A stretch of 64,000 nt of DNA from Algibacter pacificus (GTDB taxonomy: Bacteria; Bacteroidota; Bacteroidia; Flavobacteriales; Flavobacteriaceae), in the NCBI RefSeq assembly GCF_008033385.1, contig NZ_VOGY01000009.1, positions 114,856 through 178,855 of the forward strand, given 5' to 3'. How positions within the stretch are numbered: position 1 is the first letter of the stretch; every line of letters begins with the position of its first letter. Positions 1 through 9,021 of this stretch are shown piece after piece. A program made the translations under genes and the position numbers. The notes under the pieces were generated by a model, which did not search any database, was not told the origin of the DNA, and saw only the letters and a list, made by a program, of their open reading frames with translations.

Positions 1-566
1 TGTATTTCTTTACTTAATTTATAAATAACAATGGATAGAATTGGCAAAGGAATAATGGTGTACATTGCTAACGACGGCGATTCCTTAAACATATAAATTA
101 GGGCAATAACAAAAAGGGTTATTGTGTTTATACTGTACATTATGGCTGGGCCAGCATACATACGAACACGCCCAACATCTTCGCTAATCCGGTTCATTAA
201 ATCACCGGTTCTATTTTTTTTATAAAAATTTAAAGATAGTTTTTGGTACTGTTCGTAGATTTCATTTTTTAAATCGAATTCAATATATCGCGATACATTA
301 ATAATATATTGACGCATAAAAAAAGTAAGGATACCGCCAATAATAGCGGCACCAATAATGTATAGAATCGTTTCAAAAAGTTCCGCCTTAAAATCTTCAA
401 TAGGAATATTGCCGTTAAAATATTTTTCGATGACAATAAATATTTTTTTTACATAACGAGGTGTAAAAAGCAAAAATATTCGGGCTATTATAGTTATAAA
501 AATCCCGATTAAAAGGTTAGTTTTATATTTTAGAAAGTACTTATTTAAATGTTGTAATTCTTTCAT
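1..566 (-). CDS. ABC exporter, transmembrane domain (partial, C-terminus outside window)
   Basis: Seen: an open frame on the minus strand from an ATG at 566 running off the left edge, about 188 residues. It begins MKELQHLNKYFLKYKTN and has several hydrophobic segments (about residues 15-35, 68-85, 140-175). A stretch near residues 118-130 reads RTGDLMNRISEDV, the conserved coupling-helix region of type I ABC exporters. Known: these are fused permease-ATPase half transporters that export drugs, lipids or peptides across the inner membrane. The nucleotide-binding domain should lie to the left of this window. It is transcribed divergently from nusB. Substrate cannot be inferred. Confidence 0.85.
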   Translation of the reverse strand, partial: MKELQHLNKYFLKYKTNLLIGIFITIIARIFLLFTPRYVKKIFIVIEKYFNGNIPIEDFKAELFETILYIIGAAIIGGILTFFMRQYIINVSRYIEFDLKNEIYEQYQKLSLNFYKKNRTGDLMNRISEDVGRVRMYAGPAIMYSINTITLFVIALIYMFKESPSLAMYTIIPLPILSIVIYKLSKEI

Positions 567-765
567 TTATTTTAAAGGAAATAAGTGGCAAATATACGGT
601 ATTCATTGTAATTTATAATGTCGATATATTATAAGCAATTGTTAAATATAGTCTAAAGGGTTTCCAAATAATAAAGTGTTTAAAATCTGTTTTTATTTAA
701 ATATAGTGTTATTTTTGCCGAAGGAAAGCAATAAAAAATTTTCAACCTAAAAGAAGTTCTTTGTA

Positions 766-1713
766 ATGATGTTAAATAGAAGACATATTCGTGTAAAAGT
801 AATGCAAACCCTATATGCCTTTAAAGGTAGTGAAAGCGATGATTTTAGTAAAGATCAAAAATTTCTGCTGTACAGTATAGATAATATGTATAATCTTTAT
901 CTGTTACTTATTTCACTAATTATAGAAGTGCAAAAAAAAGCCGAAAGTAATTTAGAGAAAAAACAAAATAAACATCTTGCAACTAAGGAAGATAAAGATC
1001 CCAACCGGAAGTTTGTTAATAATGAAGTGTTTCAGGTATTATTGAATAGCACCGATTTAAAAGACAAATTGGAACTCTACAATATAAAAGATTGGGAACT
1101 AGATGGAGAGTATGTCGATGTTGTTTTTAAAGCCATTACTACTAGTGAGTTGTATGAAGACTATATGAAAACTAACACCTCTAGTTTTAAAGAAGATAGA
1201 GAGTTTTTAGTAGATGTTTTTAAAGAAATTATTGCGCCAAACGACAAACTTTACGAATATTTAGAAGATAAAAATTTAACATGGTTGGACGATTTGCCGA
1301 CGGTAAATACCACCATTTTAAAGTTACTTAGAAAGGTGAAGCCTTCATCTATAGAAAATCATTTTACACCAAAATTATATAAGGATTTAGAAGATAAACA
1401 ATTTGCTATCGATTTGTTTAGAAAAACCTTGTTGAATAGAACAGCCATAAATAAGGAGATAGCATTGAAAACAAAAAACTGGGATTCAGATCGTATTGCT
1501 AATGTAGATTATGTGCTATTGCAAATGGCTATTTGTGAAGTAAAGAACTTTCCTTCTATTCCAGCAAAAGTGACTATTAATGAGTATTTGGAAATTGCAA
1601 AAGAATATTCTACACCAAAAAGTAGTGTGTTTATTAATGGTATTTTGGATAAGTTAGTGAAAGAATATACCGAAGCAGGAGCCTTAAACAAAATTGGCCG
1701 CGGATTGCTGTAG
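766..1713 (+). CDS. nusB: Transcription antitermination factor NusB
   Basis: 315 residues. The N-terminus (MLNRRHIRVKVMQTLYAF) and the C-terminal half (about residues 205-305, with NWDSDRIANVDYVLLQMA and the KVTINEYLEIAKEYS stretch) are the RNA-binding NusB fold. Known: NusB pairs with NusE/S10 at boxA to make rRNA transcription processive. E. coli NusB is about 139 residues; Bacteroidota versions are about twice as long with an extra central region, as here. Two adjacent ATGs at 766 and 769 could serve as start. A -7-like element TATTTTTG lies at 710-717. It heads a nusB/DUF1573/yajC cluster that ends at a terminator near 2680-2715. Confidence 0.95.
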   Translation: MMLNRRHIRVKVMQTLYAFKGSESDDFSKDQKFLLYSIDNMYNLYLLLISLIIEVQKKAESNLEKKQNKHLATKEDKDPNRKFVNNEVFQVLLNSTDLKDKLELYNIKDWELDGEYVDVVFKAITTSELYEDYMKTNTSSFKEDREFLVDVFKEIIAPNDKLYEYLEDKNLTWLDDLPTVNTTILKLLRKVKPSSIENHFTPKLYKDLEDKQFAIDLFRKTLLNRTAINKEIALKTKNWDSDRIANVDYVLLQMAICEVKNFPSIPAKVTINEYLEIAKEYSTPKSSVFINGILDKLVKEYTEAGALNKIGRGLL

Positions 1714-1798
1714 GTTAATTTATGTTAAGAGTGTTTTAAAAATTTAAAAACCATTAAATAATTACTATTTTTACAACTTCAATTTAAAATTATTAAAA

Positions 1799-2263
1799 AT
1801 GAGAAAAATACTTTTAGGATTAGGTGCCTTATGCTTGTTAGCATTAACATCATGTAAAGATAACAATGCCGCTAAAAAAATTGAAGAAGCTAATGTTGCA
1901 GCAGCAGCAGAAAGAGATGCAAAAGCCTCTAAATTTCCTGTAATTGAATTTGAAGAAACAATTCATGATTTTGGCGAAATTGAAGCAAAAAAATCTGTTG
2001 AAACCGTTTTTAAATATAAAAATGTTGGAGAAGCGCCTTTGGTTATTACACACATAGCAACGTCTTGCGGGTGTACAGTACCGGAAAATTGGTCTAGAGA
2101 ACCATTGCCTGTTGGTGAAACGGCCGAATTTACCGTTAAATATAATGGTAGCGGTTCTGGTAAAATATCTAAAAGCTTAACCCTTACAGCAAATACAGAA
2201 AAAGGGAAAGAAGTGGTTAAAATTACGGCAATTGTTAAAACAGATTCTAATGCGCCAGCATAA
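1799..2263 (+). CDS. DUF1573 lipoprotein
   Basis: 154 residues. The N-terminus is a lipoprotein signal with lipobox LTSC, predicting lipidation at Cys19 and attachment to an envelope membrane. Residues about 50-145 form the DUF1573 domain, an Ig-like ASPM/SPD-2/Hydin-type fold; the hallmark FEETIHDFGEI and the TSCGCTVPEW-type stretch (here SCGCTVPENW) are present. Known: the family is abundant in Bacteroidota envelopes, with no established reaction. It sits 85 bp after nusB and 90 bp before yajC, a gene order that is common in Flavobacteriaceae. Function remains unassigned. Confidence 0.9.
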   Translation: MRKILLGLGALCLLALTSCKDNNAAKKIEEANVAAAAERDAKASKFPVIEFEETIHDFGEIEAKKSVETVFKYKNVGEAPLVITHIATSCGCTVPENWSREPLPVGETAEFTVKYNGSGSGKISKSLTLTANTEKGKEVVKITAIVKTDSNAPA

Positions 2264-2353
2264 GTTTATATAAATCAACGGTTTTAAGTATTTGCAATAA
2301 GTTTAGCATACAACCCGACCACGAAGGTCTTAATAACGATTAATTAAAATATA

Positions 2354-2650
2354 ATGGGAGAAGGAATTGGTAGTTTATTACCGTTTGTATTAATGTTTGT
2401 AGTTGTGTATTTCTTTATGATTGCACCACAAATGAAACGAGCAAAAAAGGAAAAAAAGTTTATAGCCGAATTAAAACGCGGTGATAGAGTAATCACTAAA
2501 AGTGGTTTACATGGTAAAATTTTTGAAATCAATGAAAAAGATGATAGCTGTGTTATAGAAACCATGTCTGGGAAATTAAAATATGAGCGTTCAGCACTTT
2601 CTTCGGAAATGAGTGCGAAGCTTAATGCGCCAGCTGTTGATAAAAAATAA
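2354..2650 (+). CDS. yajC: Preprotein translocase subunit YajC
   Basis: 98 residues: one N-terminal membrane segment (about residues 7-24), then the basic RPQ/MKRAKKEKKF stretch and a small cytosolic domain with LKRGDRVITKSGLHGKI, the typical YajC signature. Known: YajC associates with SecDF in the SecYEG holo-translocon and is usually dispensable. The start ATG at 2354 gives the standard length. It is the last gene before a strong rho-independent terminator. Confidence 0.95.
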   Translation: MGEGIGSLLPFVLMFVVVYFFMIAPQMKRAKKEKKFIAELKRGDRVITKSGLHGKIFEINEKDDSCVIETMSGKLKYERSALSSEMSAKLNAPAVDKK

Positions 2651-2679
2651 ATAGTAACGTTTTTATAACGTGAAATAAA

Positions 2680-2715
2680 GCAAAAAAAGAACCTATTTGG
2701 GTTCTTTTTTTTTGC
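2680..2715 (+). terminator. Rho-independent terminator after yajC
   Basis: The inverted repeat AAAAAAAGAACC...GGTTCTTTTTTTT forms a stem with a short ATTT-type loop and T tract. It is near-symmetrical, so it can also stop the convergent DEAD-box helicase gene that ends at 2760. Confidence 0.85.
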
Positions 2716-2759
2716 TCTATACTGAATATATTAATGTCTTATTCTTTATTATAAGCAAA

Positions 2760-4001
2760 CTAATACCAGCGTTTTTTCTTCTTTTTAGAAGCTACACTTT
2801 TACGACCCTTTTTGTGTTTGCTTCCCGTTTTTTTCGATTTATGTACTATAGGTTTTGCTTTTGGATCTAAAGGGTAAGGATGCTCATCGATAATATCTAT
2901 CTGCATTTGTATAAGCTGTTGTATGGCTAATATGTAGCTTTTTTCATCTGCGGAGCACAAGGAATATGCCATCCCTGTTTTTCCTGCTCTGGCGGTTCTT
3001 CCAATACGGTGTACATAAGTTTCGGGTATGTTAGGGATGTCAAAGTTTACTACGGCGTCCAAATCGCTAATATCAATACCTCGTGCAGCAACATCGGTGG
3101 CAATAAGAATATTAACCTCGCCATTTTTAAAGCGAAGTAAAGCATCTTGGCGTGTCGTTTGGCTTTTATCACCATGAATACTATCCACTTTATAGCCATT
3201 TTTTGTTAAGGTTTTTTCAAGCTTATCGACACCAAATTTAGTACGTCTAAAAATAATAATATGACCTTTTATGGTATTTCTAAGTAAATGTAATCCCAAT
3301 TCTATTTTACTTTGTTTAGGTACAAAATATAATAATTGATTAACGTTTTTGGATGTTGAAGAGTTTTGGGCCACTTCAACACGTTCAGGTTCGTTTAATA
3401 TGGTATTTGCTAATTGCTCTACTTTATATGGAATCGTTGCCGAAAACAATAAAATTTGTTTTTCGCTAGTACATAAACGTTCTACTTTTTTAACATCGTC
3501 AATAAATCCCATATCGAGCATTAAATCGGCTTCATCCAAAACAAGGGTTTCTACGTAATCTAAATTTAACGCATCTTGTTTATGTAAATCGAGTAAACGT
3601 CCCGGGGTAGCAATTAAAATATCGACACCTTTTTTTAATATCTCTTTTTGAGGTTCAATAGCTGTACCACCAAAAATAACAGAAGTTGTTAAATTGGTAT
3701 ACGTACTATAGCGTTTAAAATTATTCTCAATTTGAATCGCTAATTCACGTGTTGGGCTAATAATTAAAGCCTTAATTTTTTTTCCTTTTTTGGGAGCATC
3801 TTGGTTATTAAACAAACGCTGTAAAATAGGTAGCGCAAAAGCTGCCGTTTTTCCTGTGCCAGTTTGTGCCGAAACAATAATATCTTTTCCGTTTAAAACT
3901 AATGGAATGGTTTTTTCTTGAACCAAAGTCGGATTATCGTAACCGGCTTCGGCTACGGCTCTTAATATTGGGCGATTTAATTGTAAGTCTTTAAATGACA
4001 T
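2760..4001 (-). CDS. DEAD-box RNA helicase (RhlE-like)
   Basis: 413 residues with all helicase motifs in order: Q motif near residues 21-28, motif I AQTGTGKT (45-52), PTRELAIQ (83-90), DEAD (156-159), SAT (187-189), and HRIGRTARAGKTG near 330. It ends in a Lys/Arg/Ser-rich basic tail (about 385-413) typical of RNA binding in RhlE/CsdA-type proteins. Known role: ATP-driven RNA duplex unwinding in ribosome assembly or RNA decay, in the cytoplasm. It is convergent with yajC. A -7-like element (CAAAGATA on the plus strand, 4018-4025) lies just upstream of the start. Confidence 0.93.
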   Translation of the reverse strand: MSFKDLQLNRPILRAVAEAGYDNPTLVQEKTIPLVLNGKDIIVSAQTGTGKTAAFALPILQRLFNNQDAPKKGKKIKALIISPTRELAIQIENNFKRYSTYTNLTTSVIFGGTAIEPQKEILKKGVDILIATPGRLLDLHKQDALNLDYVETLVLDEADLMLDMGFIDDVKKVERLCTSEKQILLFSATIPYKVEQLANTILNEPERVEVAQNSSTSKNVNQLLYFVPKQSKIELGLHLLRNTIKGHIIIFRRTKFGVDKLEKTLTKNGYKVDSIHGDKSQTTRQDALLRFKNGEVNILIATDVAARGIDISDLDAVVNFDIPNIPETYVHRIGRTARAGKTGMAYSLCSADEKSYILAIQQLIQMQIDIIDEHPYPLDPKAKPIVHKSKKTGSKHKKGRKSVASKKKKKRWY

Positions 4002-4042
4002 GTATAATAATTTACTGCAAAGATACTATAAACCACTTCAGC

Positions 4043-4678
4043 TTATTTTAAATACGTTGCTAATTTGTTTCTTTTTTTCTTCGGAAGCGCTTCGTTTTTA
4101 ATCGCTAATTTTAATAGGTTTTGGTCTTTGTTTTTAGTGTAAATTAAACGAAACATGTCTTGTACGGTTAAGGAATTTTTAGCTTCTTCTTGTAAAATCA
4201 TAAGGTCTCCTGCTTTTACAAAACCTTCTTTTAAAACCCGAATGTAGCTTCCTGGAAATTCATGGTTTATAAAAGCTTTTAGTATATTTTGATTCTTAAA
4301 TTTTACACCCAATTTAAAACAAGGTTCACGGGGTTGCGTAATCTGTACCAAAGCTTCTCCAATTTTGTAAATACTGCCGATATATATTTCCGATTCATCG
4401 AAATTAGAAATTGTTAAATTTTCACCAAACATGCCCCAGTTCCAATTTAAATTTGGATAGCGTTTTTTCCAATAGTCATAATGTTTTTCAGAAAAAATAT
4501 AGCAAGCTTTAAATTCCCCACCGTGATATTTACGATCGGTAACCGTGTCTTTTGCTACATCGGTTTTTCCTAAGAAAATAGCTGTGTTTGTTGGGGTTTT
4601 GTAAATACCTGTTACAACTTCTTTTTTATTCCAAATTATGGTGGTAGGTGTGGCAGTGTTGGTGGAAATTATTTTCAT
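4043..4678 (-). CDS. MOSC domain protein (YiiM-like)
   Basis: 211 residues. The MOSC fold is seen in KYHGGEFKACYIF, GMFGENLTISNFDE and ITQPREPCFKLG. The last includes the conserved Cys thought to carry sulfur or bind the molybdenum cofactor. Known: stand-alone MOSC proteins such as YiiM reduce N-hydroxylated compounds using molybdenum cofactor. No molybdopterin genes are visible nearby. It lies 41 bp upstream of the helicase start on the same strand, so the two may be transcribed together. Confidence 0.88.
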   Translation of the reverse strand: MKIISTNTATPTTIIWNKKEVVTGIYKTPTNTAIFLGKTDVAKDTVTDRKYHGGEFKACYIFSEKHYDYWKKRYPNLNWNWGMFGENLTISNFDESEIYIGSIYKIGEALVQITQPREPCFKLGVKFKNQNILKAFINHEFPGSYIRVLKEGFVKAGDLMILQEEAKNSLTVQDMFRLIYTKNKDQNLLKLAIKNEALPKKKRNKLATYLK

Positions 4679-4800
4679 ACTTTGAAAAAAAAGGGCTAAT
4701 TTATTTCTATGTAAACCATATATACGAAGTTACTCTAATTTTAATTGCTTTACAAGTAAACCATGATATGTGCTACTTTGTTAAAAAACACAGGTAATTA

Positions 4801-4832
4801 TTGAGTTATACCAAAATCAAATGTTAAATTTG
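4801..4832 (+). promoter_or_regulatory. Bacteroidota-type promoter for the sugar kinase gene
   Basis: TTG at 4801-4803, a 21-nt spacer, and TAAATTTG at 4825-4832 match the Bacteroidota sigma-ABfr consensus (TTG, 17-23 nt, TAnnTTTG). The GTG at 4832 that would lengthen the downstream frame overlaps the -7 element, which argues against it as a start. Confidence 0.7.
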
Positions 4833-4861
4833 TGGTAATAATTTTAATTATAACCTTATTT

Positions 4862-5869
4862 ATGAGTCAGATAATCACCTTTGGAGAAGTGTTAATGCGT
4901 ATATCACCTCGCGGACATAAAAAATTTATTCAATCTAATATGGTTGAATTTTATTTTGGGGGTACCGAATTAAATGTTGGGATTTCTATAGCAAATTTTG
5001 GAGGAAAGGTGAGGCATATTAGTGCAGTGTCGAACGATTTTATTGGAGAAACAGCACTTTCCTATATTAATAAATTTGGAGTTGATACCTCTGCTATTAG
5101 TTTGTCTAACCGGCCTTTAGGAGTTTATTTCTTCGAGGTTGGTGCTGTAATGCGCCCAAGTAATATTTCTTACAATCGCTCGCACTCATCATTTTCAGAG
5201 ATTTTACCAACTATGGTAAATTGGGAAAAAGCTTTACATGGTGGTAAATGGTTGCACTGGACCGGGATTACTCCAGCGCTTACCCAAGGAAGTTATGATA
5301 CCTTAAGAGAAGGACTCGTTTTAGCAAAACAAAAAGGTTTAACCATTTCTGCCGATCCTACTTATAGAAGTGGGTTATGGAAATATGGTCAGGACCCTAA
5401 ACAGGCTTTAATAGAATTATTGCATTATTCAACTATTTTTATTGGTGGAATTAATGAAATGAATGAAGTTTTAGGAACTCATTATGGATATTCCAATGAA
5501 GATTTTGTTGAAGCCAGTAAACAATTAATAGAAACATTTCCTACTATAGAAAAAGTTTTCGATAAAATTAGAACATCCGTAAATGCATCATGGCATAAAA
5601 TACGGGCTAGAATGTGGAATGGTATTGAGTTTAGAGAAACCAAAGATTTGGATATTACACATGTGGTGGATAGAATTGGAACAGGTGATGCCTTTGCCGC
5701 CGGACTTATATATGGTTTAGAAGAATTGAATGACGATTACAGAGCCATTGAATTTGCAAGTGCTGCTTGTGCTTTAAAACACACTTATGAAGGGGATGTA
5801 AATTTGGCTACTGTAAAAGAAGTTATGGGAATTTTAGGTGGTAATACATCGGGAAGGTTAACTAGATAA
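4862..5869 (+). CDS. kdgK: PfkB-family sugar kinase, probable 2-keto-3-deoxygluconate kinase
   Basis: 335 residues from the ATG at 4862; an in-frame GTG at 4832 would overlap the promoter -7 element and add an unrelated hydrophobic leader. The N-terminal GG motif region (GGTELNVGISIANFGG, about 33-48) binds sugar, and the PfkB signature with catalytic Asp lies at GTGDAF (273-278). Known: closest to KDG kinases, which phosphorylate 2-keto-3-deoxygluconate from uronate (pectin or alginate) breakdown to KDPG. No uronate isomerase or aldolase gene is adjacent, so the substrate is inferred from family resemblance only. Confidence 0.8.
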   Translation: MSQIITFGEVLMRISPRGHKKFIQSNMVEFYFGGTELNVGISIANFGGKVRHISAVSNDFIGETALSYINKFGVDTSAISLSNRPLGVYFFEVGAVMRPSNISYNRSHSSFSEILPTMVNWEKALHGGKWLHWTGITPALTQGSYDTLREGLVLAKQKGLTISADPTYRSGLWKYGQDPKQALIELLHYSTIFIGGINEMNEVLGTHYGYSNEDFVEASKQLIETFPTIEKVFDKIRTSVNASWHKIRARMWNGIEFRETKDLDITHVVDRIGTGDAFAAGLIYGLEELNDDYRAIEFASAACALKHTYEGDVNLATVKEVMGILGGNTSGRLTR

Positions 5870-5911
5870 CTTTAGATTTTAATACACATAAAATAAATAT
5901 TATATGTTATC

Positions 5912-5944
5912 AAAGGCTGTCCAAAGGGACAGTCTTTTTTTTTG
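5912..5944 (+). terminator. Rho-independent terminator after the sugar kinase
   Basis: Stem AGGCTGTCC / GGACAGTCT (one G-T pair) with a short AAA-type loop, followed by nine or more T. Confidence 0.85.
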
Positions 5945-6085
5945 CACTATCTTTTAAATATGAAGTGTTCATTTATAGTGTTTTATGGATATCGTAATTA
6001 TAATAGTTATTTTGTGGTAATATGACAATTGTCATTGTTGCTTGTGGGGAATTATAATAATTTTATAGTACTAAAAAAAGTAGTC

Positions 6086-6820
6086 ATGGAAGTTAAAAAG
6101 AACCCACAATTGGAAATAGGTCGTAATAGTAGTATATATTTTGCTATCGGACTTAGTTTGATGTTATTCCTGTCTTGGCAAGCTTTAGAATTTAAAAGTT
6201 ACGAGACAGATGAAGATGTTACTTTGGATGTTGTTAACATGGATGTTATTTATGAAGATGATATTCCTATCATTAAGGCAAGTGTACCGCCGCCACCAGC
6301 CGCACCACCTGTAGTGGTTACCGAAAGTATTGAAGTTATTGAAGATGATGCGATCGATATTGAAGAAACCGTTTTTGAAAGTACTGAAACCGGACAAGAC
6401 GATGCTATTTCAGAACATATAGTTGCTGTTGGTGATGTTGTTGTTGAAGAAGTAGAAGAAGAAGTTGAAGTGGCTTTTGCGGTTATAGAAGATGTTCCTG
6501 TGTTTCCAGGCTGTGAAGGGTTGGATAAAGCAAAAACTAAAGCTTGTTTTCAGAAAAAAATGCAAGAGCACGTGGTAAAAAACTTTACATACCCCCAAGC
6601 AGCGCTAGATATGGGAATTCAAGGTCGTGTTTCTGTTATTTTTGTAATTGATACTAAAGGACATGTAAAAGGTATCCGTTCTCGAGGACCCGATAAAATA
6701 TTAGAAACCGAAGCAGAACGCATTATTAGTAAGTTGCCAACCATGCAACCAGGGAAACAACGTGGTAAACCGGTTAAAGTAGCTTATGCTGTGCCAATAT
6801 TTTTTAAATACGAACAGTAA
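6086..6820 (+). CDS. TonB-family energy transducer
   Basis: 244 residues from ATG 6086; the longer frame back to 6029 has no convincing start and adds a leader before the expected short cytoplasmic segment. A single N-terminal membrane helix (about residues 15-32) is followed by an acidic and Pro-rich periplasmic linker (VPPPPAAPPV near 70, then many Glu/Val), and a C-terminal TonB domain (about 150-244, with YPQAALDMGIQGRVSVIFVI). Known: TonB proteins couple the proton gradient to outer-membrane receptors. In Bacteroidota many such single-domain copies exist. No ExbB/ExbD is adjacent, so it may borrow those of another locus. A terminator follows. Confidence 0.9.
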   Translation: MEVKKNPQLEIGRNSSIYFAIGLSLMLFLSWQALEFKSYETDEDVTLDVVNMDVIYEDDIPIIKASVPPPPAAPPVVVTESIEVIEDDAIDIEETVFESTETGQDDAISEHIVAVGDVVVEEVEEEVEVAFAVIEDVPVFPGCEGLDKAKTKACFQKKMQEHVVKNFTYPQAALDMGIQGRVSVIFVIDTKGHVKGIRSRGPDKILETEAERIISKLPTMQPGKQRGKPVKVAYAVPIFFKYEQ

Positions 6821-6844
6821 TAATAATAGTTTAATTTTATACAC

Positions 6845-6880
6845 AAGCAGTCTAAAACATTTTTTAGGCTGCTTTTTTTG
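6845..6880 (+). terminator. Rho-independent terminator after the tonB-like gene
   Basis: Stem AAGCAGTCTAAAA / TTTTAGGCTGCTT with a T run follows the gene directly. Confidence 0.8.
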
Positions 6881-7076
6881 TAAATTACAATTCATCTTAA
6901 AAAAAATACGGTTCGGTAATTCAATTTTAAAAAATTAATAGTTCTGTTAGATATTTGTATCATCATTAATAAAGAAATAAATTATCATGGAACAAATAAG
7001 AATTAAAATTAGAGGAAGCGATTAGAAAAAGAACAAAATTTAATAATACAAATCTTAAAACTACTAAAATTAAAGC

Positions 7077-8405
7077 ATGACAAAATCAGTAAAATATATT
7101 ATAATCACCTTTGTGTTGGGCTGTTTTATTTTTTTAATTGGATCTTATTTGCAAAATAGATTTCAGTTTAATTCCCTTAACGATATATTTATTTCGTTTG
7201 CTTTTTATCAACTTTATACCTTTGTTTTGGGGTACTCTAATATGTTTTTTTTCGAATATATGGATCGAAAAAATTGGAAACCAACCCAGTATTTAAAACG
7301 TATTATTGCAGGGATTTTAGGGTCTACTTGTATTACACTTATAGAATTGTTTTTTCTACGAGCCGTAACCGATATGATGTATTACGGATATTCATTTAAA
7401 ACATTTTTAGGGCACCAACATTGGCAAAGTTATCAATTTGGGTTATGGGTAACGTTATCTATAGTTACTGGATTTCACGTCGTATTTTTTTATAACCGCT
7501 ACCAGCAAAATAAATTAAAAGAGCAGAAAGTTATAGCTGGAACGGCTAGCGCTAAATTCGATGCGCTAAAAAACCAATTAGATCCTCATTTCCTATTTAA
7601 TAGTTTAAATGTATTAAGCAGTTTAATAGAGGAAAACCCTATAAATGCTCAAAAATTTACAACAGGTTTATCTAAAGTATATCGCTATGTTTTAGAACAA
7701 AAAAATAAAGAATTAGTAACAGTAAGCGAGGAACTGAAATTTGCAAAAACTTATATGTCCCTGTTAAAAATGAGGTTCGAGGATAGTATTGTTTTCTCTA
7801 TGCCAGAAACCGTACAAAACCCAGAAAGTAGAGTCGTACCTTTATCCTTGCAATTATTACTAGAAAATGCCGTAAAGCACAATACGGTAAATTCTAGTAA
7901 ACCATTAAACATAAAAATTTATGAAAGCAACGGGTATTTAATAGTTCAAAACAATTTACAACCTAAACAAATAGTAAAAAAGAGTACAGGCGTAGGTTTA
8001 AACAATATTAAGCAGCGTTATGCACTACTAACAAGTAAAAACATAATAATTAATCAACACGCGAGCAGTTTTGCGGTAAGCCTACCCATGCTCACAAAAA
8101 AAATAACCATCATGAACACACAACAAACAGAAGTAAACGATCAATATTTAAGAGCGCGCAATCACGTAAACCAACTAAAAGGATTTTATTATAACCTTCT
8201 TACATATTGTTTAGTGATTCCTTTTTTAATTTTTGTAAATTATAATACCTTTTGGGGCGTACAATGGTTTTGGTTCCCAATGTTTGGTTGGGGTATTGGG
8301 TTATCCATACAAGCTTACCGAGTATTTGTAAATCAAGCTGTTTTTGGAAGAAACTGGGAAAAGCGTAAAATGGAAGAGTTTATGCGTAATGACCGAAACC
8401 TTTAG
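7077..8405 (+). CDS. LytS-type sensor histidine kinase fused to a 2TM domain
   Basis: 442 residues. Four membrane helices (about 7-25, 40-60, 75-95, 122-142) are followed by a His_kinase domain with phospho-accepting His171 in QLDPHFLFNSLNVLSSLIE and an ATPase part (LLLENAVKHN, STGVGLNNIKQRY). From about residue 346 the protein continues into a complete 2TM domain (MNTQQTEVNDQYLRARNH to the end) that is normally a separate small protein. The join lies at an A8 run (8096-8103) directly followed by TAA in another frame; one A fewer would end the kinase there and leave the 2TM gene starting at ATG 8112. Its partner regulator is the LytTR gene at 9022. Confidence 0.88.
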   Translation: MTKSVKYIIITFVLGCFIFLIGSYLQNRFQFNSLNDIFISFAFYQLYTFVLGYSNMFFFEYMDRKNWKPTQYLKRIIAGILGSTCITLIELFFLRAVTDMMYYGYSFKTFLGHQHWQSYQFGLWVTLSIVTGFHVVFFYNRYQQNKLKEQKVIAGTASAKFDALKNQLDPHFLFNSLNVLSSLIEENPINAQKFTTGLSKVYRYVLEQKNKELVTVSEELKFAKTYMSLLKMRFEDSIVFSMPETVQNPESRVVPLSLQLLLENAVKHNTVNSSKPLNIKIYESNGYLIVQNNLQPKQIVKKSTGVGLNNIKQRYALLTSKNIIINQHASSFAVSLPMLTKKITIMNTQQTEVNDQYLRARNHVNQLKGFYYNLLTYCLVIPFLIFVNYNTFWGVQWFWFPMFGWGIGLSIQAYRVFVNQAVFGRNWEKRKMEEFMRNDRNL

Positions 8406-8439
8406 AATTAGATTAACCAACTTAAAAAACACAGCAAGA

Positions 8440-8766
8440 ATGACACAAATAGATCATAACAATAGCAACGATTTTAAAAAGCAAGACGCTTATTTACGTG
8501 CCGAAAAACAATTAAAAGCACTAAAAGGATTTTATTCACACGCATTTTTTTACGTCGTCATAAATCTTATTTTAATAGGGGTGGTAGCCTTTCATTCCAA
8601 CGGCCATTTCTGGAATTTTGGCACATTTAGTACAGCCTTCTTTTGGGGGATAGGTTTAGCCTTTCATGCCATAGGCGTGTTTGCCAAAGGTTGGATGTTT
8701 AGTAAAAAATGGGAAGACCGAAAAATACAGGAGTACATGAAAAACGATCAAACCCGATGGGAGTAA
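8440..8766 (+). CDS. 2TM domain protein
   Basis: 108 residues from ATG 8440. A longer in-frame start at 8344 would overlap the kinase gene by 62 bp and adds no domain, so it was rejected. Two membrane helices (about 35-55 and 63-83) are framed by the motifs YLRAEKQLKALKGFYSH and KKWEDRKIQEYMKND, the 2TM (PF13239) pattern. It is a paralog of the C-terminal part of the preceding kinase. Known: 2TM proteins are commonly encoded next to LytS/LytTR systems in Bacteroidota; the role is unknown, possibly membrane-level modulation of the kinase. Confidence 0.85.
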   Translation: MTQIDHNNSNDFKKQDAYLRAEKQLKALKGFYSHAFFYVVINLILIGVVAFHSNGHFWNFGTFSTAFFWGIGLAFHAIGVFAKGWMFSKKWEDRKIQEYMKNDQTRWE

Positions 8767-8789
8767 ATTTGGTTTCCATATAAATAGTA

Positions 8790-8884
8790 GGGCGTTCCCC
8801 TAACGGGTCAGGCTGTCACTACTCAATCTTTTTGTTTTTCACAAAACAAAAAGGATTTCAAACAAACCGTTCCATCCTTAACGC
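8790..8884 (+). repeat. Dispersed hairpin-swapping repeat, copy 1
   Basis: An intergenic 95-bp element from GGGCGTTCCCC to CCTTAACGC. It shares its outer and middle blocks with the reverse complement of 30678-30802: the end GGGCGTT, the middle block around GTCACTACTC, and the inner block CAAACAAACCGTTCCATCC. The part between blocks is a perfect inverted repeat CTTTTTGTTTT (8828-8838) / AAAACAAAAAG (8843-8853) that is unrelated in sequence to the hairpin found there in copy 2. Confidence 0.75.
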
Positions 8885-9021
8885 GGGCAAGTTTGCAGAA
8901 ATAGTTTTTAAGAGCGTGTTTTTGTTAATCTGTAAAATACATATCAAAAAAATAGTATCATGTTCATAGCATATGGCACCCTTAAAAGAAAAACCGTAGT
9001 TTTAAAACAGAAATAAAATAC

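Noticed and set aside
4832..4861. GTG start for the sugar kinase
   Set aside because: It overlaps the -7 promoter element and adds a hydrophobic leader foreign to PfkB kinases.
8344..8439. Longer start for the second 2TM gene
   Set aside because: It overlaps the end of the kinase gene in another frame and adds no conserved residues.
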